Below, piece after piece: positions 9,985 through 18,374 of a stretch of DNA of 64,000 nt. The notes under the pieces were generated by a model. The model searched no databases. It was not told the DNA's origin and saw only the letters and a list, made by a program, of their open reading frames with translations. This DNA is from Mycolicibacterium malmesburyense. Its GTDB lineage: Bacteria; Actinomycetota; Actinomycetes; Mycobacteriales; Mycobacteriaceae. The stretch is from the NCBI RefSeq assembly GCF_001050015.1, contig NZ_CVTB01000111.1, positions 62,001-126,000 of the forward strand. Reading direction: 5' to 3'. The translations under genes were made by a program, and so were the position numbers. The first letter of the stretch is position 1; the number at the start of each line of letters is the position of its first letter.

Positions 9985-10781
9985 CAAGTGAACAACAGCA
10001 GCTGCGTTCCGCCGCGGCGAGCCTGGCCGACGATCTGGGTCCCGGGTCGGTGGCCGACCTTGAGGATGCCAGCAGGGTGGCCAGGCTGGAGAAGGCCGTG
10101 GACGCCACGGGCTTTCGCACGCTCCGTTCGGATGGCGCGTCCGGTGTCGAGGTGGCCATCGTGGCCGAGGAGTTCGCCCGCGGCCTGGTCGATGTGCCGT
10201 TCATCGGGCCGGTGCTCGCCGACGACCTCCGGATGCGGAGCGGACGGGAACCCGTCGCCGCCGAGTCTGCGGAGTCCGTCGATCTGACGAAAAGCCTTGC
10301 CGGGGTGGTCGAGTCACCCGCGGAGCTCGAGGACCTGTCGGGAGACGATGCCGGCCGGTGGCGGGCGTTGGCGCTGACGGTCACGTGCGCCGATCTGGTC
10401 GGGTCGGCCAGGGGAGCGCAGGATCTCGCCGTCGACTACGCCAAGGTGCGTGAGCAGTACGGCGCGACCATCGGGTCGTACCAGGCGGTCGGTCACCTGC
10501 TGGCCGAGAGCCTCGCTCTGATCGAGGGTTCGATCAGCGTGTTGCGGCACGCCGCGTGGGCGGTCGACGAACTCTCGGCCGCCGAGGCGATCGAGGCGGC
10601 TCGGGTCGCCAAGATCTACTGTGCGCGAGCGGCTCTGACCGTCTGCGAGACCTCGATCCAGGTGCACGGCGGCATCGGCAACACGTGGGAGTGCCTGGCC
10701 CACGTCTACCTGCGCCGAGTGCTGACCGCCACCGAGACGTGGCCCGTGAAGTTGGAGGAGTTGTCCATTGGACTTTCGTGA
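9969..10781 (+). CDS. Acyl-CoA dehydrogenase subunit (short, 270 aa)
   Basis: One half of a flavin-dependent acyl-CoA dehydrogenase. The protein keeps the C-terminal helical domain with QVHGGIGNTWECLAHVYLRR, which holds the catalytic-base region, but has a much shortened N-terminal half. It overlaps the upstream FadD by 16 bp (GTG start) and the next dehydrogenase gene by 14 bp. In mycobacterial cholesterol catabolism such adjacent pairs (FadE26-27, FadE28-29) form alpha2beta2 enzymes, and this pair probably does the same. The start was set by the family-typical N-terminus MDVRLTSEQQQLR. Confidence 0.88.
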   Translation: MDVRLTSEQQQLRSAAASLADDLGPGSVADLEDASRVARLEKAVDATGFRTLRSDGASGVEVAIVAEEFARGLVDVPFIGPVLADDLRMRSGREPVAAESAESVDLTKSLAGVVESPAELEDLSGDDAGRWRALALTVTCADLVGSARGAQDLAVDYAKVREQYGATIGSYQAVGHLLAESLALIEGSISVLRHAAWAVDELSAAEAIEAARVAKIYCARAALTVCETSIQVHGGIGNTWECLAHVYLRRVLTATETWPVKLEELSIGLS

Positions 10782-11856
10782 CTCGCCGGAGGAAGCCGCA
10801 TTCCGCGACCGCCTGCGCGGCTGGCTGACCGAGCAGAAGGGCAAGTTCCCGACGTCGGGCGACGAGTACTGGGCCGCCCAGGGTGCGTGGCACCAGGCGC
10901 TGTATGAGGCCGGGTTCTTCGGCACATCGTGGCCGAAAGAGTATGGCGGACAGGATCTGCCGCCGGTCTATGACGTGATCGTCGACGAGGAGATCGCCAA
11001 GGCCGGTGCGCCGGCGCGGCCGAGCCTGGGCTACCTGGTGGTCGGGCTGTCGCATCACGGCAGCGAGGAACTCCGGCAACGGTTCCTGCCTGGAATGATC
11101 AACGGCACCGAGCGGTGGTGCCAGGGCTTCTCCGAGCCCGGTGCCGGTTCGGATCTGGCGTCGCTGACGACGACGGCGACCCGCGAGGGAGACGAGTACG
11201 TCATCCACGGCCACAAGATCTGGACCAGCTATTCCGATGTGGCCGACTGGTGTCTGCTGTTGGCCCGTACGGACAAGGAGGTGCCCAAGCACAAGGGCAT
11301 TTCGGCGTTCATCGTGCCGATGCACCAACCCGGGATCGAGCAGCGGCCGCTGAAGATGATCAGCGGCGTCACCAAGGAGTTCGGCCAGGTGCTCTTCGAC
11401 GGCGCCCGCGTCCCCGCGGAGAACATGGTCGGCGCACCGGGTGAAGGATGGAAGCTGGCGATGACTGTCGTCAGCCACGAGCGGGAGCCGTCGACGCTCG
11501 GCTTCTCCGCCAGGTACGGAAAGCTGGTGCGGCAGCTGGCCTCTCGCGTGGAGGGTCCGGCTCCCGAGGAACTGGCCTGGGCGTGGGTGCAGACCGAGAT
11601 GCTGCGGCTACACGTGCGCAGGAGGCTGTCCGAGCAACTCGACGGACTGACGCACGGACCGCAGGGCTCGCTGGACAAGCTGTTGATGACGTGGACCGAG
11701 CAATCCGTCGGACACGCCGCGCTGGCCACCGTCGGCACGAGTGATCCCGAATTGTTCGGCGCCTACATGTACAGCCGCGCGCAGAGCGTGATGGGCGGCA
11801 CCTCGCAGATTCAGAAGAACATCATCGCTTCGCGCATTCTCGGATTAGGAGTTTGA
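10768..11856 (+). CDS. Acyl-CoA dehydrogenase subunit (362 aa)
   Basis: FAD-binding partner of the preceding subunit. It shows GFFGTSWPKEYGGQDL, the FAD/substrate motif GFSEPGAGSDLASL, the second signature WTSYSDVADWC and the C-terminal VMGGTSQIQKNIIASRILGL. The C-terminal base typical of single-chain enzymes is replaced by the GTSQIQ type seen in FadE27/29-like partners. Together with the 270-residue chain it should give a heterotetramer that oxidises an acyl-CoA to its enoyl-CoA. The start is TTG, and the gene overlaps its neighbour. Confidence 0.92.
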   Translation: MDFRDSPEEAAFRDRLRGWLTEQKGKFPTSGDEYWAAQGAWHQALYEAGFFGTSWPKEYGGQDLPPVYDVIVDEEIAKAGAPARPSLGYLVVGLSHHGSEELRQRFLPGMINGTERWCQGFSEPGAGSDLASLTTTATREGDEYVIHGHKIWTSYSDVADWCLLLARTDKEVPKHKGISAFIVPMHQPGIEQRPLKMISGVTKEFGQVLFDGARVPAENMVGAPGEGWKLAMTVVSHEREPSTLGFSARYGKLVRQLASRVEGPAPEELAWAWVQTEMLRLHVRRRLSEQLDGLTHGPQGSLDKLLMTWTEQSVGHAALATVGTSDPELFGAYMYSRAQSVMGGTSQIQKNIIASRILGLGV

Positions 11857-11857
11857 G

Positions 11858-12625
11858 TTGTACGACCTACCACCGGAGATCGACGTCCAGGCCGACGGTG
11901 CGCTGCGCATCATCACGCTGAACCGGCCGGAGTCGCTGAACTCGGTCAACGACGACCTGCACTGCGGGCTCGCCTGGTTGTGGCCGCGGCTGGCCGAGGA
12001 CCGCGAGGCCCGCGCCGCAGTGATCACCGGTGCGGGACGGGCCTTTTCGGCCGGTGGCGACTTCGGCTACCTCGAGGAGTTGCGTCAGGACGCCGACCTG
12101 CGCGCCAAGACGATCCTGCACGGCCGCGAGATCGTGCTGGGCATGGCCCGCTGCCGGATTCCCGTGGTGGCGGCCGTCAACGGCCCCGCGATGGGTCTGG
12201 GCTGCAGCCTGGTGGCCTTGTCGGACATCGTCTACATCAAAGAGGATGCCTACCTGGCCGATCCGCATGTCCAGGTCGGCCTGGTCGCCGCCGACGGCGG
12301 ACCGTTGGTGTGGCCGCTGGAGATGAGCCTGCTGCACGCCAAGGAATACGCGTTGACCGGTGCGCGGATCTCGGCGCAGCGCGCCGCCGAACTGGGGTTG
12401 GCGAACCACGTCGTCGAAGACCCGCTGAGCGAGGCGATCGCCTGCGCGAAGAAGATCATGGAGCTGCCGCGCCAGGCCGTCGAAAGCACAAAGCGGCTGT
12501 TGAACATTCACCTCGAGCGTTCGGTGCTGGCGGTGCTCGACTACGCCAACACCGCCGAGGAGCAGTCGTTCAAGACCGACGACTTCCGCGAGATCGTCAC
12601 CCGGCTCAACGCCAAGAAGAAGTAG
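11858..12625 (+). CDS. Enoyl-CoA hydratase/isomerase (crotonase family)
   Basis: Hydrates the enoyl-CoA produced by the dehydrogenase pair. The 255-residue crotonase fold shows TLNRPESLNSV, the oxyanion-hole segment AFSAGGDFGYL and NGPAMGLGCSLVALSDIVY. The usual second catalytic Glu region reads VQVGLVAADGGP, so one of the two canonical glutamates appears to be replaced, and isomerase or another crotonase chemistry is possible. TTG start with AGGAG upstream, 1 bp after the ACAD stop. Last gene of the fadD-ACAD-ACAD-hydratase operon and convergent with the SDR. Confidence 0.9.
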   Translation: MYDLPPEIDVQADGALRIITLNRPESLNSVNDDLHCGLAWLWPRLAEDREARAAVITGAGRAFSAGGDFGYLEELRQDADLRAKTILHGREIVLGMARCRIPVVAAVNGPAMGLGCSLVALSDIVYIKEDAYLADPHVQVGLVAADGGPLVWPLEMSLLHAKEYALTGARISAQRAAELGLANHVVEDPLSEAIACAKKIMELPRQAVESTKRLLNIHLERSVLAVLDYANTAEEQSFKTDDFREIVTRLNAKKK

Positions 12626-12668
12626 CGCACGCCCGGGTTGGCGCACGCTCGGGTTGGCGCACGCTCGC
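12626..12668. repeat. Short 16-bp tandem repeat between convergent genes
   Basis: The unit CGCACGCYCGGGTTGG occurs twice in full, followed by a third copy that keeps only its first 10-11 bases. It fills most of the 55-bp gap between the hydratase and SDR stops. No hairpin terminator is evident. Confidence 0.75.
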
Positions 12669-12680
12669 GGAAGGGAGTGG

Positions 12681-13445
12681 CTACTTGGGCGGGAAGCGCA
12701 GGGCTCCGTCGAGGCGGATGATTTCGCCGTTCAGATAGTCGTTTTCGACGATGCTCTGCGCCAGCTGCGCGTACTCCGTCGACCGACCCATCCGCTTCGG
12801 GAACGGCACCTGCGGGCCCCAGTACTGCTCGAGCTGGTCGGCGGCCTGTCCATACGCGGGGGTGTTGATGGTGCCGGGCGCGATGGTGACCACCCGGATG
12901 CCGAGCGGCGAGAGGTCGCGTGCGGCGTTCAGGGTCATGCCGATCACGCCGCCCTTGGCCGCGGCGTACGGCAGCTGACCGATCTGGCCCTCGTAGCCGG
13001 CGATCGACGCGGTGTTGATGATGACGCCGCGGGCGCCCTCGTCGAGCGGTTCGGACTTCGCGATCTCCGCGGCCGCCAGCCGCATCACGTTGAAGACCGC
13101 GGTCAGGTAGAACTCGATCGTCGTCTTGAAGCCGTCGAGGGCCAGCGGTGAACCGTCCTTGCCGATGAGCCGGCCGCCGCTGGCCGGGCCGCCGTGGGTG
13201 TCCACCGAGATGCGCAGGGGAGCCAGCGCGGCGGCCTCGGCGATAGCCTCGTTGACGGAGTCCTCCGACGTCGCGTCGGTGCGGACGTAGCGCACGCCGA
13301 GTTCGCTTTCGAGCTTCTTGCCCTTGTCGTCGGCCATGTCCGCGACGACGACCTTGGCCCCTGCGTCGTGCAGACGCCGGACCGTCGCCTCGCCGAGACC
13401 ACCGGCGCCACCGACCACGATCGCCGAGCTACCCGCGATTTGCAT
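12681..13445 (-). CDS. 3-hydroxyacyl-CoA dehydrogenase-like SDR (HSD10 type)
   Basis: Oxidises a 3-hydroxyacyl-CoA to the 3-oxo form with NAD+. The 254-residue protein has the motif VVGGAGGLGEA, a long central insert with DTHGGPASGGR, and the catalytic triad in NTASIAGYEGQIGQLPYAAAK (S, Y, K). This pattern fits the type II/HSD10 group. The open frame extends to 13595, but the ATG at 13445 is preceded by AAGGGGAACC and matches the family start MQIAGSSAIVVGG. It is divergent from the thiolase, the next beta-oxidation enzyme, with the operator at 13483 between them. Confidence 0.92.
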   Translation of the reverse strand: MQIAGSSAIVVGGAGGLGEATVRRLHDAGAKVVVADMADDKGKKLESELGVRYVRTDATSEDSVNEAIAEAAALAPLRISVDTHGGPASGGRLIGKDGSPLALDGFKTTIEFYLTAVFNVMRLAAAEIAKSEPLDEGARGVIINTASIAGYEGQIGQLPYAAAKGGVIGMTLNAARDLSPLGIRVVTIAPGTINTPAYGQAADQLEQYWGPQVPFPKRMGRSTEYAQLAQSIVENDYLNGEIIRLDGALRFPPK

Positions 13446-13482
13446 ATGGTTCCCCTTCTTGCAACTGGCACTCTCGTCTTGA

Positions 13483-13497
13483 GAGAATAGCATTCTC
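13483..13497. promoter_or_regulatory. Palindromic operator GAGAATAGCATTCTC
   Basis: Second perfect copy of the GAGAATNNNATTCTC palindrome, in the 76-bp gap between the divergent SDR and thiolase genes. A related partial site (ACTCTCGTCTTGAGAG) lies immediately to its left. Confidence 0.65.
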
Positions 13498-13521
13498 CCA
13501 CTGGTCGAGACGGAGTTACCT

Positions 13522-14673
13522 ATGCCTGAAGCCGCGATCGTTTCCGCCCTGCGCACCCCCATCGGCACCGCGATGAAGGGCACGTTGCGCGACACCGACG
13601 CCTATCAGTTGGCCGAGCATGTGGTCGGCGCGGCCGCCGGTGAGATCGACGGGCTGACGATCGACGACGTCATCCTCGGCGAGGGCCTCTACGGCGGCGG
13701 TGTGATCGCCCGCCACGCCGCGATCACGGCGGGCCTCACCTCGGTCCCGGGGCTGTCGAACAACCGGCACTGCGCCGCGGGCCAGGCCGCGGTGCAGAGC
13801 GCCGCCGCGAGCATCCGCGCCGGCATGGACCAGGTCGTGATCGCCGGCGGGGTGAACTCCGCATCCACCACGCCGCGCTTCACCCGACGCGCCAGCAGCG
13901 CGAAAGACGCCGCGATGCTCGACTGGTTTCCGCCCACGCATCCCGACCGCGCCGACGCACCCAACATGGACATGTCGATCACCGTCGGGTGGAACGCCGC
14001 CGTCCGCGCGGGCGTCAGCCGCGAGGAGATGGACGAGTGGGCGCTCGGCTCACACCGCAAGGCGATTCAGGCGATCGACGAGGGTCGCTTCAAGGACGAG
14101 ATCGTCCCGATCGAAACCCCCTACGGGATGTTCGAAACCGACGAACATCCGCGCCGCGACACCAGCATCGAGAAGCTCGCCGCGCTCAAGCCGCTGCATC
14201 CCGAGATCGAGGGCTTCTCCATCACCGCCGGAAACGCCTGCGGCGCCAACGACGGGGCCGCCGTGTTGACGCTGGCCAGCGACCGCCTCGGCCTGCCCTC
14301 GCTGGGCACCGTCAAGGCGTGGGCATCGGTCGGCGTCGACCCCGCCTTCACTGGGCTGGCGCCCGTGGAGGCGATCCCGAAAGCCCTCAAGCGCGCGGGC
14401 ATTTCGCTCGCCGATGTCGACCTGTTTGAGATCAACGAGGCGTTCGCGGCCATGTGTGTGGCGACCGTCAAACTGCTCGACATCGATCCCGAGCGTGTCA
14501 ACGTCAGTGGGAGCGGGTGCTCACTCGGCCATCCGGTGGCAGCCACCGGGGCACGGATGCTCGTCACGCTCGTTCACGAATTGCGCAGACGCGGTGGCGG
14601 TATCGGGGTCGCTGCGATGTGCGCGGGAGGCGGTATGGGATCGGCCACGGTCATCGAGGTGCCGGCTCCGTAG
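13522..14673 (+). CDS. Acetyl-CoA acetyltransferase / 3-ketoacyl-CoA thiolase
   Basis: Cleaves a 3-oxoacyl-CoA with CoA to release acetyl- or propionyl-CoA. The 383-residue protein has all thiolase catalytic elements: nucleophilic Cys84 in NNRHCAAGQAA, the NEAFA loop, His337 in SGCSLGHPVAATGARM and the second cysteine Cys367 in MCAGGGMGSA. Together with the HSD10-like SDR, hydratase and ACAD pair it completes a beta-oxidation set in this region. The MeaB-type GTPase gene follows after 11 bp and is probably cotranscribed, linking the thiolase to the mutase. Confidence 0.95.
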   Translation: MPEAAIVSALRTPIGTAMKGTLRDTDAYQLAEHVVGAAAGEIDGLTIDDVILGEGLYGGGVIARHAAITAGLTSVPGLSNNRHCAAGQAAVQSAAASIRAGMDQVVIAGGVNSASTTPRFTRRASSAKDAAMLDWFPPTHPDRADAPNMDMSITVGWNAAVRAGVSREEMDEWALGSHRKAIQAIDEGRFKDEIVPIETPYGMFETDEHPRRDTSIEKLAALKPLHPEIEGFSITAGNACGANDGAAVLTLASDRLGLPSLGTVKAWASVGVDPAFTGLAPVEAIPKALKRAGISLADVDLFEINEAFAAMCVATVKLLDIDPERVNVSGSGCSLGHPVAATGARMLVTLVHELRRRGGGIGVAAMCAGGGMGSATVIEVPAP

Positions 14674-14684
14674 ACTGCCAGTCG

Positions 14685-15572
14685 ATGACCAGCTCAGACC
14701 GCTTTGCCGAGCTCATCGAGGCGGCGCGTAACGGATCGGCCCGCGCGGCCGGCCGGTTGCTCAGCATTGTCGAAAGCCCGCGGCGCAGCGAGCTTCTCGA
14801 CGCGCTCGGGCCGGTGGATTTGCCGCGGGTGGTCGGCGTGACCGGCCCGCCGGGCGCGGGGAAGTCGACGACGGTCGGCGCGCTCGTGGGCGCATACCGG
14901 GAACGTGGCGAACGTGTGGCGGTGCTGGCGGTCGACCCGTCGTCGCCGTACAGCGGGGGAGCGTTGCTCGGCGACCGGATCCGGATGGCCGCCCACATCA
15001 ACGACCCTGACGTGCTGATCCGGTCCGTGGCCGCGCGCGGTCACCTCGGCGGACTGGCCGCGGCGGTGCCCGCGGCGATCCGGGTGCTCGCGGCGCTGTC
15101 CTACGGGTTGGTGGTGCTGGAGACCGTCGGCGTCGGACAGTCGGAGATCGAGATCGCGGCCGTCGCCGATCCCACCGTCGTCATCCTCAATCCCGGCGCC
15201 GGCGATGCCGTGCAGGCGGCCAAGGCCGGGTTGTTGGAAGTGGCCGACATCGTGGTGGTGAACAAGGCCGACCGCGAAGGGGCCGACCAGACCGTGCGCG
15301 ACCTGCGTGCCGAGACCATGGCGCCGGTCTTGAAACTCGTTGCGGCGCAGGGCGAGGGACTGCCGGAACTCGTCGACGCGATCGAGGCGCATCACCGTTC
15401 CGACAGTCCGGAACGGCGTGCCGCGCGGGCCAGGTCTCAGATCCTGTCGCTGGCGCAGACGCTGCTGCGCACCCATCCCGAACTCGACCGGCTGGCCGCG
15501 GCGGTCGCCGACGGCGACGACGACCCCTACACCGCCGCCGAGCGTCTCTTCGTCGTTCGCGACGAGCCCTGA
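14685..15572 (+). CDS. MeaB/ArgK-type GTPase, chaperone of the B12 mutase
   Basis: G3E-family P-loop GTPase that loads and protects adenosylcobalamin in acyl-CoA mutases. The 295-residue protein has Walker A GPPGAGKST (about 54-62), the Walker B/switch segment LVVLETVGVGQSE and the base-recognition motif NKAD. The open frame runs further upstream inside the thiolase gene, but the ATG at 14685 gives the family-typical length and start. Its presence near a two-subunit mutase strongly supports that mutase being functional. The last 46 bp overlap the convergent TetR gene. Confidence 0.94.
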   Translation: MTSSDRFAELIEAARNGSARAAGRLLSIVESPRRSELLDALGPVDLPRVVGVTGPPGAGKSTTVGALVGAYRERGERVAVLAVDPSSPYSGGALLGDRIRMAAHINDPDVLIRSVAARGHLGGLAAAVPAAIRVLAALSYGLVVLETVGVGQSEIEIAAVADPTVVILNPGAGDAVQAAKAGLLEVADIVVVNKADREGADQTVRDLRAETMAPVLKLVAAQGEGLPELVDAIEAHHRSDSPERRAARARSQILSLAQTLLRTHPELDRLAAAVADGDDDPYTAAERLFVVRDEP

Positions 15573-16159
15573 GCCGGCTCGGGTAGGTCGAGCATTCGGC
15601 GCGACATCCGAATCAGTTGGGCGCGAAGGGTTTCAGCGTCGAGATCAGATACGAGCGGGTGCATGACGGCGACGCTGATCGCGCTCGACAGCACGGCGGC
15701 GTGCAGCCGCGCCTCCGGTCCGGCGTGCGTGCCCAGCAGGGCGGCGTAGAGCCGTTCGATGAATCGCTGAAACGGCCCGTGCTCGGCCTGCAGCCGGATG
15801 ATCACCGGGTCGAACTGCAGCGCGCTGACGACGCCGCGGCGTTCGACGGCCTGGTCGATCATGCGGTCCAGCAGGATCTCCCGGGATCTCAGCCCCTGCG
15901 CGGCCGCCTCTGCGGCTTCCAACGCGTCCTCGAGTCGGCCCATCTCCCGCTCGGTGATCGCGATGACGATCTCTTCCTTCGTCTTGAACTGCCGGTACAC
16001 GGCGGCCTTGGTCACGCCGATTTCGTCCGCGATCATCTGCAGCGAGGTGCCGCTGACGCCGTGCTCGGCGATCAACTTGAGCGCCGCGTCCAGGACTCTG
16101 GTCTGCGCAGCGGTGCGGGTGATCGCACTGAATTTCTGCTCCGCCGTGGCCACATCCAC
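15527..16159 (-). CDS. TetR-family transcriptional regulator
   Basis: Ligand-responsive repressor. The N-terminal helix-turn-helix is clear (VLDAALKLIAEHGVSGTSLQ followed by IADEIGVTKAAVYRQFKTKEE), and the C-terminal ~130 residues form the variable ligand domain. Either GTG at 16159 or 16153 could be the start; the frame further upstream is not coding. A 15-bp-arm palindrome at 16186-16224 lies directly between this gene and the divergent membrane operon, so it probably represses both. The 3' end overlaps meaB. It is also a candidate regulator of the neighbouring acyl-CoA genes, though its evident operator does not resemble the GAGAAT palindrome. Confidence 0.9.
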   Translation of the reverse strand: MDVATAEQKFSAITRTAAQTRVLDAALKLIAEHGVSGTSLQMIADEIGVTKAAVYRQFKTKEEIVIAITEREMGRLEDALEAAEAAAQGLRSREILLDRMIDQAVERRGVVSALQFDPVIIRLQAEHGPFQRFIERLYAALLGTHAGPEARLHAAVLSSAISVAVMHPLVSDLDAETLRAQLIRMSRRMLDLPEPAQGSSRTTKRRSAAV

Positions 16160-16185
16160 GAGGGTAGCCGAGCATTGACCGCTTG

Positions 16186-16224
16186 GTTGCCGATCGGCTA
16201 CCGTTCGAGTAGCCGATCGGCAAC
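16186..16224. promoter_or_regulatory. Perfect 15-bp-arm inverted repeat, TetR operator
   Basis: The arms at 16186-16200 and 16210-16224 (GTTGCCGATCGGCTA and its complement) are separated by 9 bp. Each arm itself contains the palindrome GCCGATCGGC. It sits between the TetR start and the ATG of the membrane operon, the classic autoregulatory position. Confidence 0.85.
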
Positions 16225-16240
16225 TAGCTGGGAGCGGACG

Positions 16241-16948
16241 ATGAGACGAACTGACGGCGAACTGATCATGCTGTGGGCGCTGCCCGCGATGGTGATCATC
16301 TGGGTGTCCGCGTTCTTCTTGTTTCCCGGCTTCCTGCACCCGATGTCGCCGACCATGTCGGTCGAGGAGGTGGCGGCCTTCTACCGCGACGAGACCGCGC
16401 GGATCCGCTACAGCATGATCCTGTTCAACTGGTTCGGCGTCGGCTTGATCCCGACAGTGGTCCTGCTGGCGATGCAGGTACGCAAGATGGCGCACCGCAC
16501 GCCGATCCTGTCCTATTGCCTGATCGCCTGTGCGGGCGGTCCGCCGACGCTGTTCCTGATCGCGAACATGTTCTGGCTGCTGGGGTCCTTCCGGCCCGAG
16601 CGTTCGCCCGAACTCACCCAACTGCTCAACGACCTGGCCTGGGTCACCTTCACGGTGTTGGTGCCGTACCTGATCGCGCAATGCCTCGTGCTGGCGTTGG
16701 CGATCTACTGGGATCGGCAGGAGAGGCCGGTCTTCCGTCCGTGGGTGGCGCACTTCAACCTGCTCATCGCCCTGGCCTTGGTGCCGGCGGCGTTCGGGGC
16801 GGTGACGTTCGAGGGTCCGGTGGCGTGGGACGGTGTGCTGTCGTTCTGGGTCAAGAACATCGCGATCGCCGTCTGGATCGTGGTGATGGGAATCGTTCTG
16901 TCGCAGAATATCCGCAAGCAACGAGCCGAAGCCGCGGTCCCCGCATGA
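16241..16948 (+). CDS. Polytopic membrane protein of unknown function (235 aa)
   Basis: Predicted inner-membrane protein with about six hydrophobic helices, for example LIMLWALPAMVIIWVSAFFL, and segments around residues 60-80, 90-115, 130-155, 170-190 and 200-225. The loop after helix 1 has SPTMSVEEVAAFYRDE. I do not recognise a named family. A GGGAGCGG ribosome site precedes the ATG. It overlaps the next gene by ATGA, and the two proteins look distantly alike, both with an aromatic-rich penultimate loop ending in W(N/D)G. Downstream are COX3- and COX4-like genes, so a role around a haem-copper or NO-reductase-type complex is possible. Confidence 0.78.
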   Translation: MRRTDGELIMLWALPAMVIIWVSAFFLFPGFLHPMSPTMSVEEVAAFYRDETARIRYSMILFNWFGVGLIPTVVLLAMQVRKMAHRTPILSYCLIACAGGPPTLFLIANMFWLLGSFRPERSPELTQLLNDLAWVTFTVLVPYLIAQCLVLALAIYWDRQERPVFRPWVAHFNLLIALALVPAAFGAVTFEGPVAWDGVLSFWVKNIAIAVWIVVMGIVLSQNIRKQRAEAAVPA

Positions 16949-17778
16949 GCGCATCGGAGTCGATGACGCCACCCGACCCGCCCACCGATTCACGGCTGCG
17001 CCGCCTGATGTGGAACTTCCGCTATCACCCCAAGCGCGAGTTGTGGTTCGCGTGGTGGGTGATGGTGGTCTTCTACCAGCTGTACGGCGTGCTGTTCTTT
17101 CTCGTCACTCGGGTGCAGCCGCCGCCGAGCCCCGACTGGGACACCCCGCTGATCGTGCAGTGGTTCGCCGATCGCCACCTCGGTCTGCTCTCGGGGTTCG
17201 GTGTGGTGTTCCTGATCTCGGGCATGTGCGCGCCGATGAACGCCCTTCTGGCGTACTCGATGTGGCGGATGTCGGTGAGCCGCGTCTTCGCATATTCGTA
17301 CCTCCTGATGTATTCGCTCGCCGCCCTGCCCGGGATGCTGGTGATGGCCATCGCGATGACGGTCGGCGCGCTGCGGCCTGACCGCGACCCCGAGCTGATC
17401 GTGTGGATGTACGATTTCGCGTTTCTGTCGTTCAGCGGAACGATGGGCGTGTTCCTGGTCGGCTCGGTGGTCTGGTTGGTCGCGATCCTGCTCGACAAGA
17501 ACAACGTGTTTCCGAAATGGTTCGCGTATCTGGGGTTGTGCAACGCGTTGACCGAGGTCGTCGTCGCCCCGGCCTGGATCTTCCAGCGAGGCGCCTTCGC
17601 GTGGAACGGCGCGATCGCCTGGTGGATCAACATGGTGGTGTTCATCCTCTACACCGCGGCGTTCATCATGCTGCTGCGGAAGATGATCGAACGGGAGGAC
17701 TTCGGCACCGGACCGCTGCCCGACGCTTCACCGAAGACCGCAACCGATCCGTCCGAATCCGTGGAGGCGCTTCGATGA
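16945..17778 (+). CDS. Polytopic membrane protein of unknown function (277 aa)
   Basis: Predicted membrane protein with six to seven helices following a soluble, charged N-terminal stretch of about 45 residues that contains LMWNFRYHPKRELWFAWWVM. It is probably a distant paralogue of the preceding gene product. The C-terminal ~30 residues are hydrophilic. ATGA overlaps couple it to both neighbours, so all four membrane proteins of the operon should be made together. No catalytic motif is recognisable. Tryptophan and phenylalanine are abundant in the helices. Confidence 0.78.
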   Translation: MSASESMTPPDPPTDSRLRRLMWNFRYHPKRELWFAWWVMVVFYQLYGVLFFLVTRVQPPPSPDWDTPLIVQWFADRHLGLLSGFGVVFLISGMCAPMNALLAYSMWRMSVSRVFAYSYLLMYSLAALPGMLVMAIAMTVGALRPDRDPELIVWMYDFAFLSFSGTMGVFLVGSVVWLVAILLDKNNVFPKWFAYLGLCNALTEVVVAPAWIFQRGAFAWNGAIAWWINMVVFILYTAAFIMLLRKMIEREDFGTGPLPDASPKTATDPSESVEALR

Positions 17779-18371
17779 CCGACCTCGTTGGAGCCTCGTC
17801 GAAGGCGCTCGAGGACAGACCGCGACGGCGTGTGCCCGGTCAGCCGGACATGTGGTTGTTCGTGCTGTTCGAGGCGATGCTGTTCACCGGGTACTTCTCC
17901 GTCTACCTGGCCCTGCGCACGCAGAACCCGGATCTCTTCCTGCAGTCCCAGGCGGACCTGGATCTGCGGATCGGGGTGTTCAACACCATTGTCCTGCTGA
18001 CGAGTTCGTGGGCGATCGCCCGGTGCGTGCGCGCCGCGCGCGAAGGTTCGTACCGGCCCGCCCTGACGTTCGCGTACGTGACAGCCGGTCTCGGCGTGAC
18101 GTTCGTGATCTCCAAGGTCGTCGAATGGATCTTGGAGATCCGCATGGGCAACACGTTCACCAGCGACGAGTTCTTCCAGCATTACTTCTTCCTCACGTCG
18201 CTGCACTGCATCCACGTCTTGATCGGCTTCATCGTGTTGGGAGTCGTCGTCTACCAGTTGCGCAGCCCGGCACGGCGTTCGCAGGAACTCGTCGAAACGG
18301 GGGCAACCTACTGGCACACCGTCGATTTCCTGTGGGTGCTGATCTTCGCAATGCTCTACGTGGTGAGGTGA
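17775..18371 (+). CDS. Cytochrome c oxidase subunit III / NorE-like protein
   Basis: Membrane protein of 198 residues with five predicted helices. Two hallmarks of the COX3 superfamily are present: HYFFLTSLHCIHVLIGFIV and WHTVDFLWVLIF (compare WHFVDVVW). Proteins of this short form include NorE, an accessory of NO reductases. No subunit I or II gene is present nearby, so it must assist an oxidase or NO reductase encoded elsewhere or have another role. It overlaps the upstream gene by 4 bp and is followed after 3 bp by the COX4-like gene. Confidence 0.88.
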   Translation: MTDLVGASSKALEDRPRRRVPGQPDMWLFVLFEAMLFTGYFSVYLALRTQNPDLFLQSQADLDLRIGVFNTIVLLTSSWAIARCVRAAREGSYRPALTFAYVTAGLGVTFVISKVVEWILEIRMGNTFTSDEFFQHYFFLTSLHCIHVLIGFIVLGVVVYQLRSPARRSQELVETGATYWHTVDFLWVLIFAMLYVVR

Positions 18372-18374
18372 TCG

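Noticed and set aside
16160..16993. Upstream extension of the TetR open frame to 488 codons
   Set aside because: The extension runs antisense through the first membrane protein and through the operator palindrome, and the helix-turn-helix is already at the N-terminus from the GTG at 16159.
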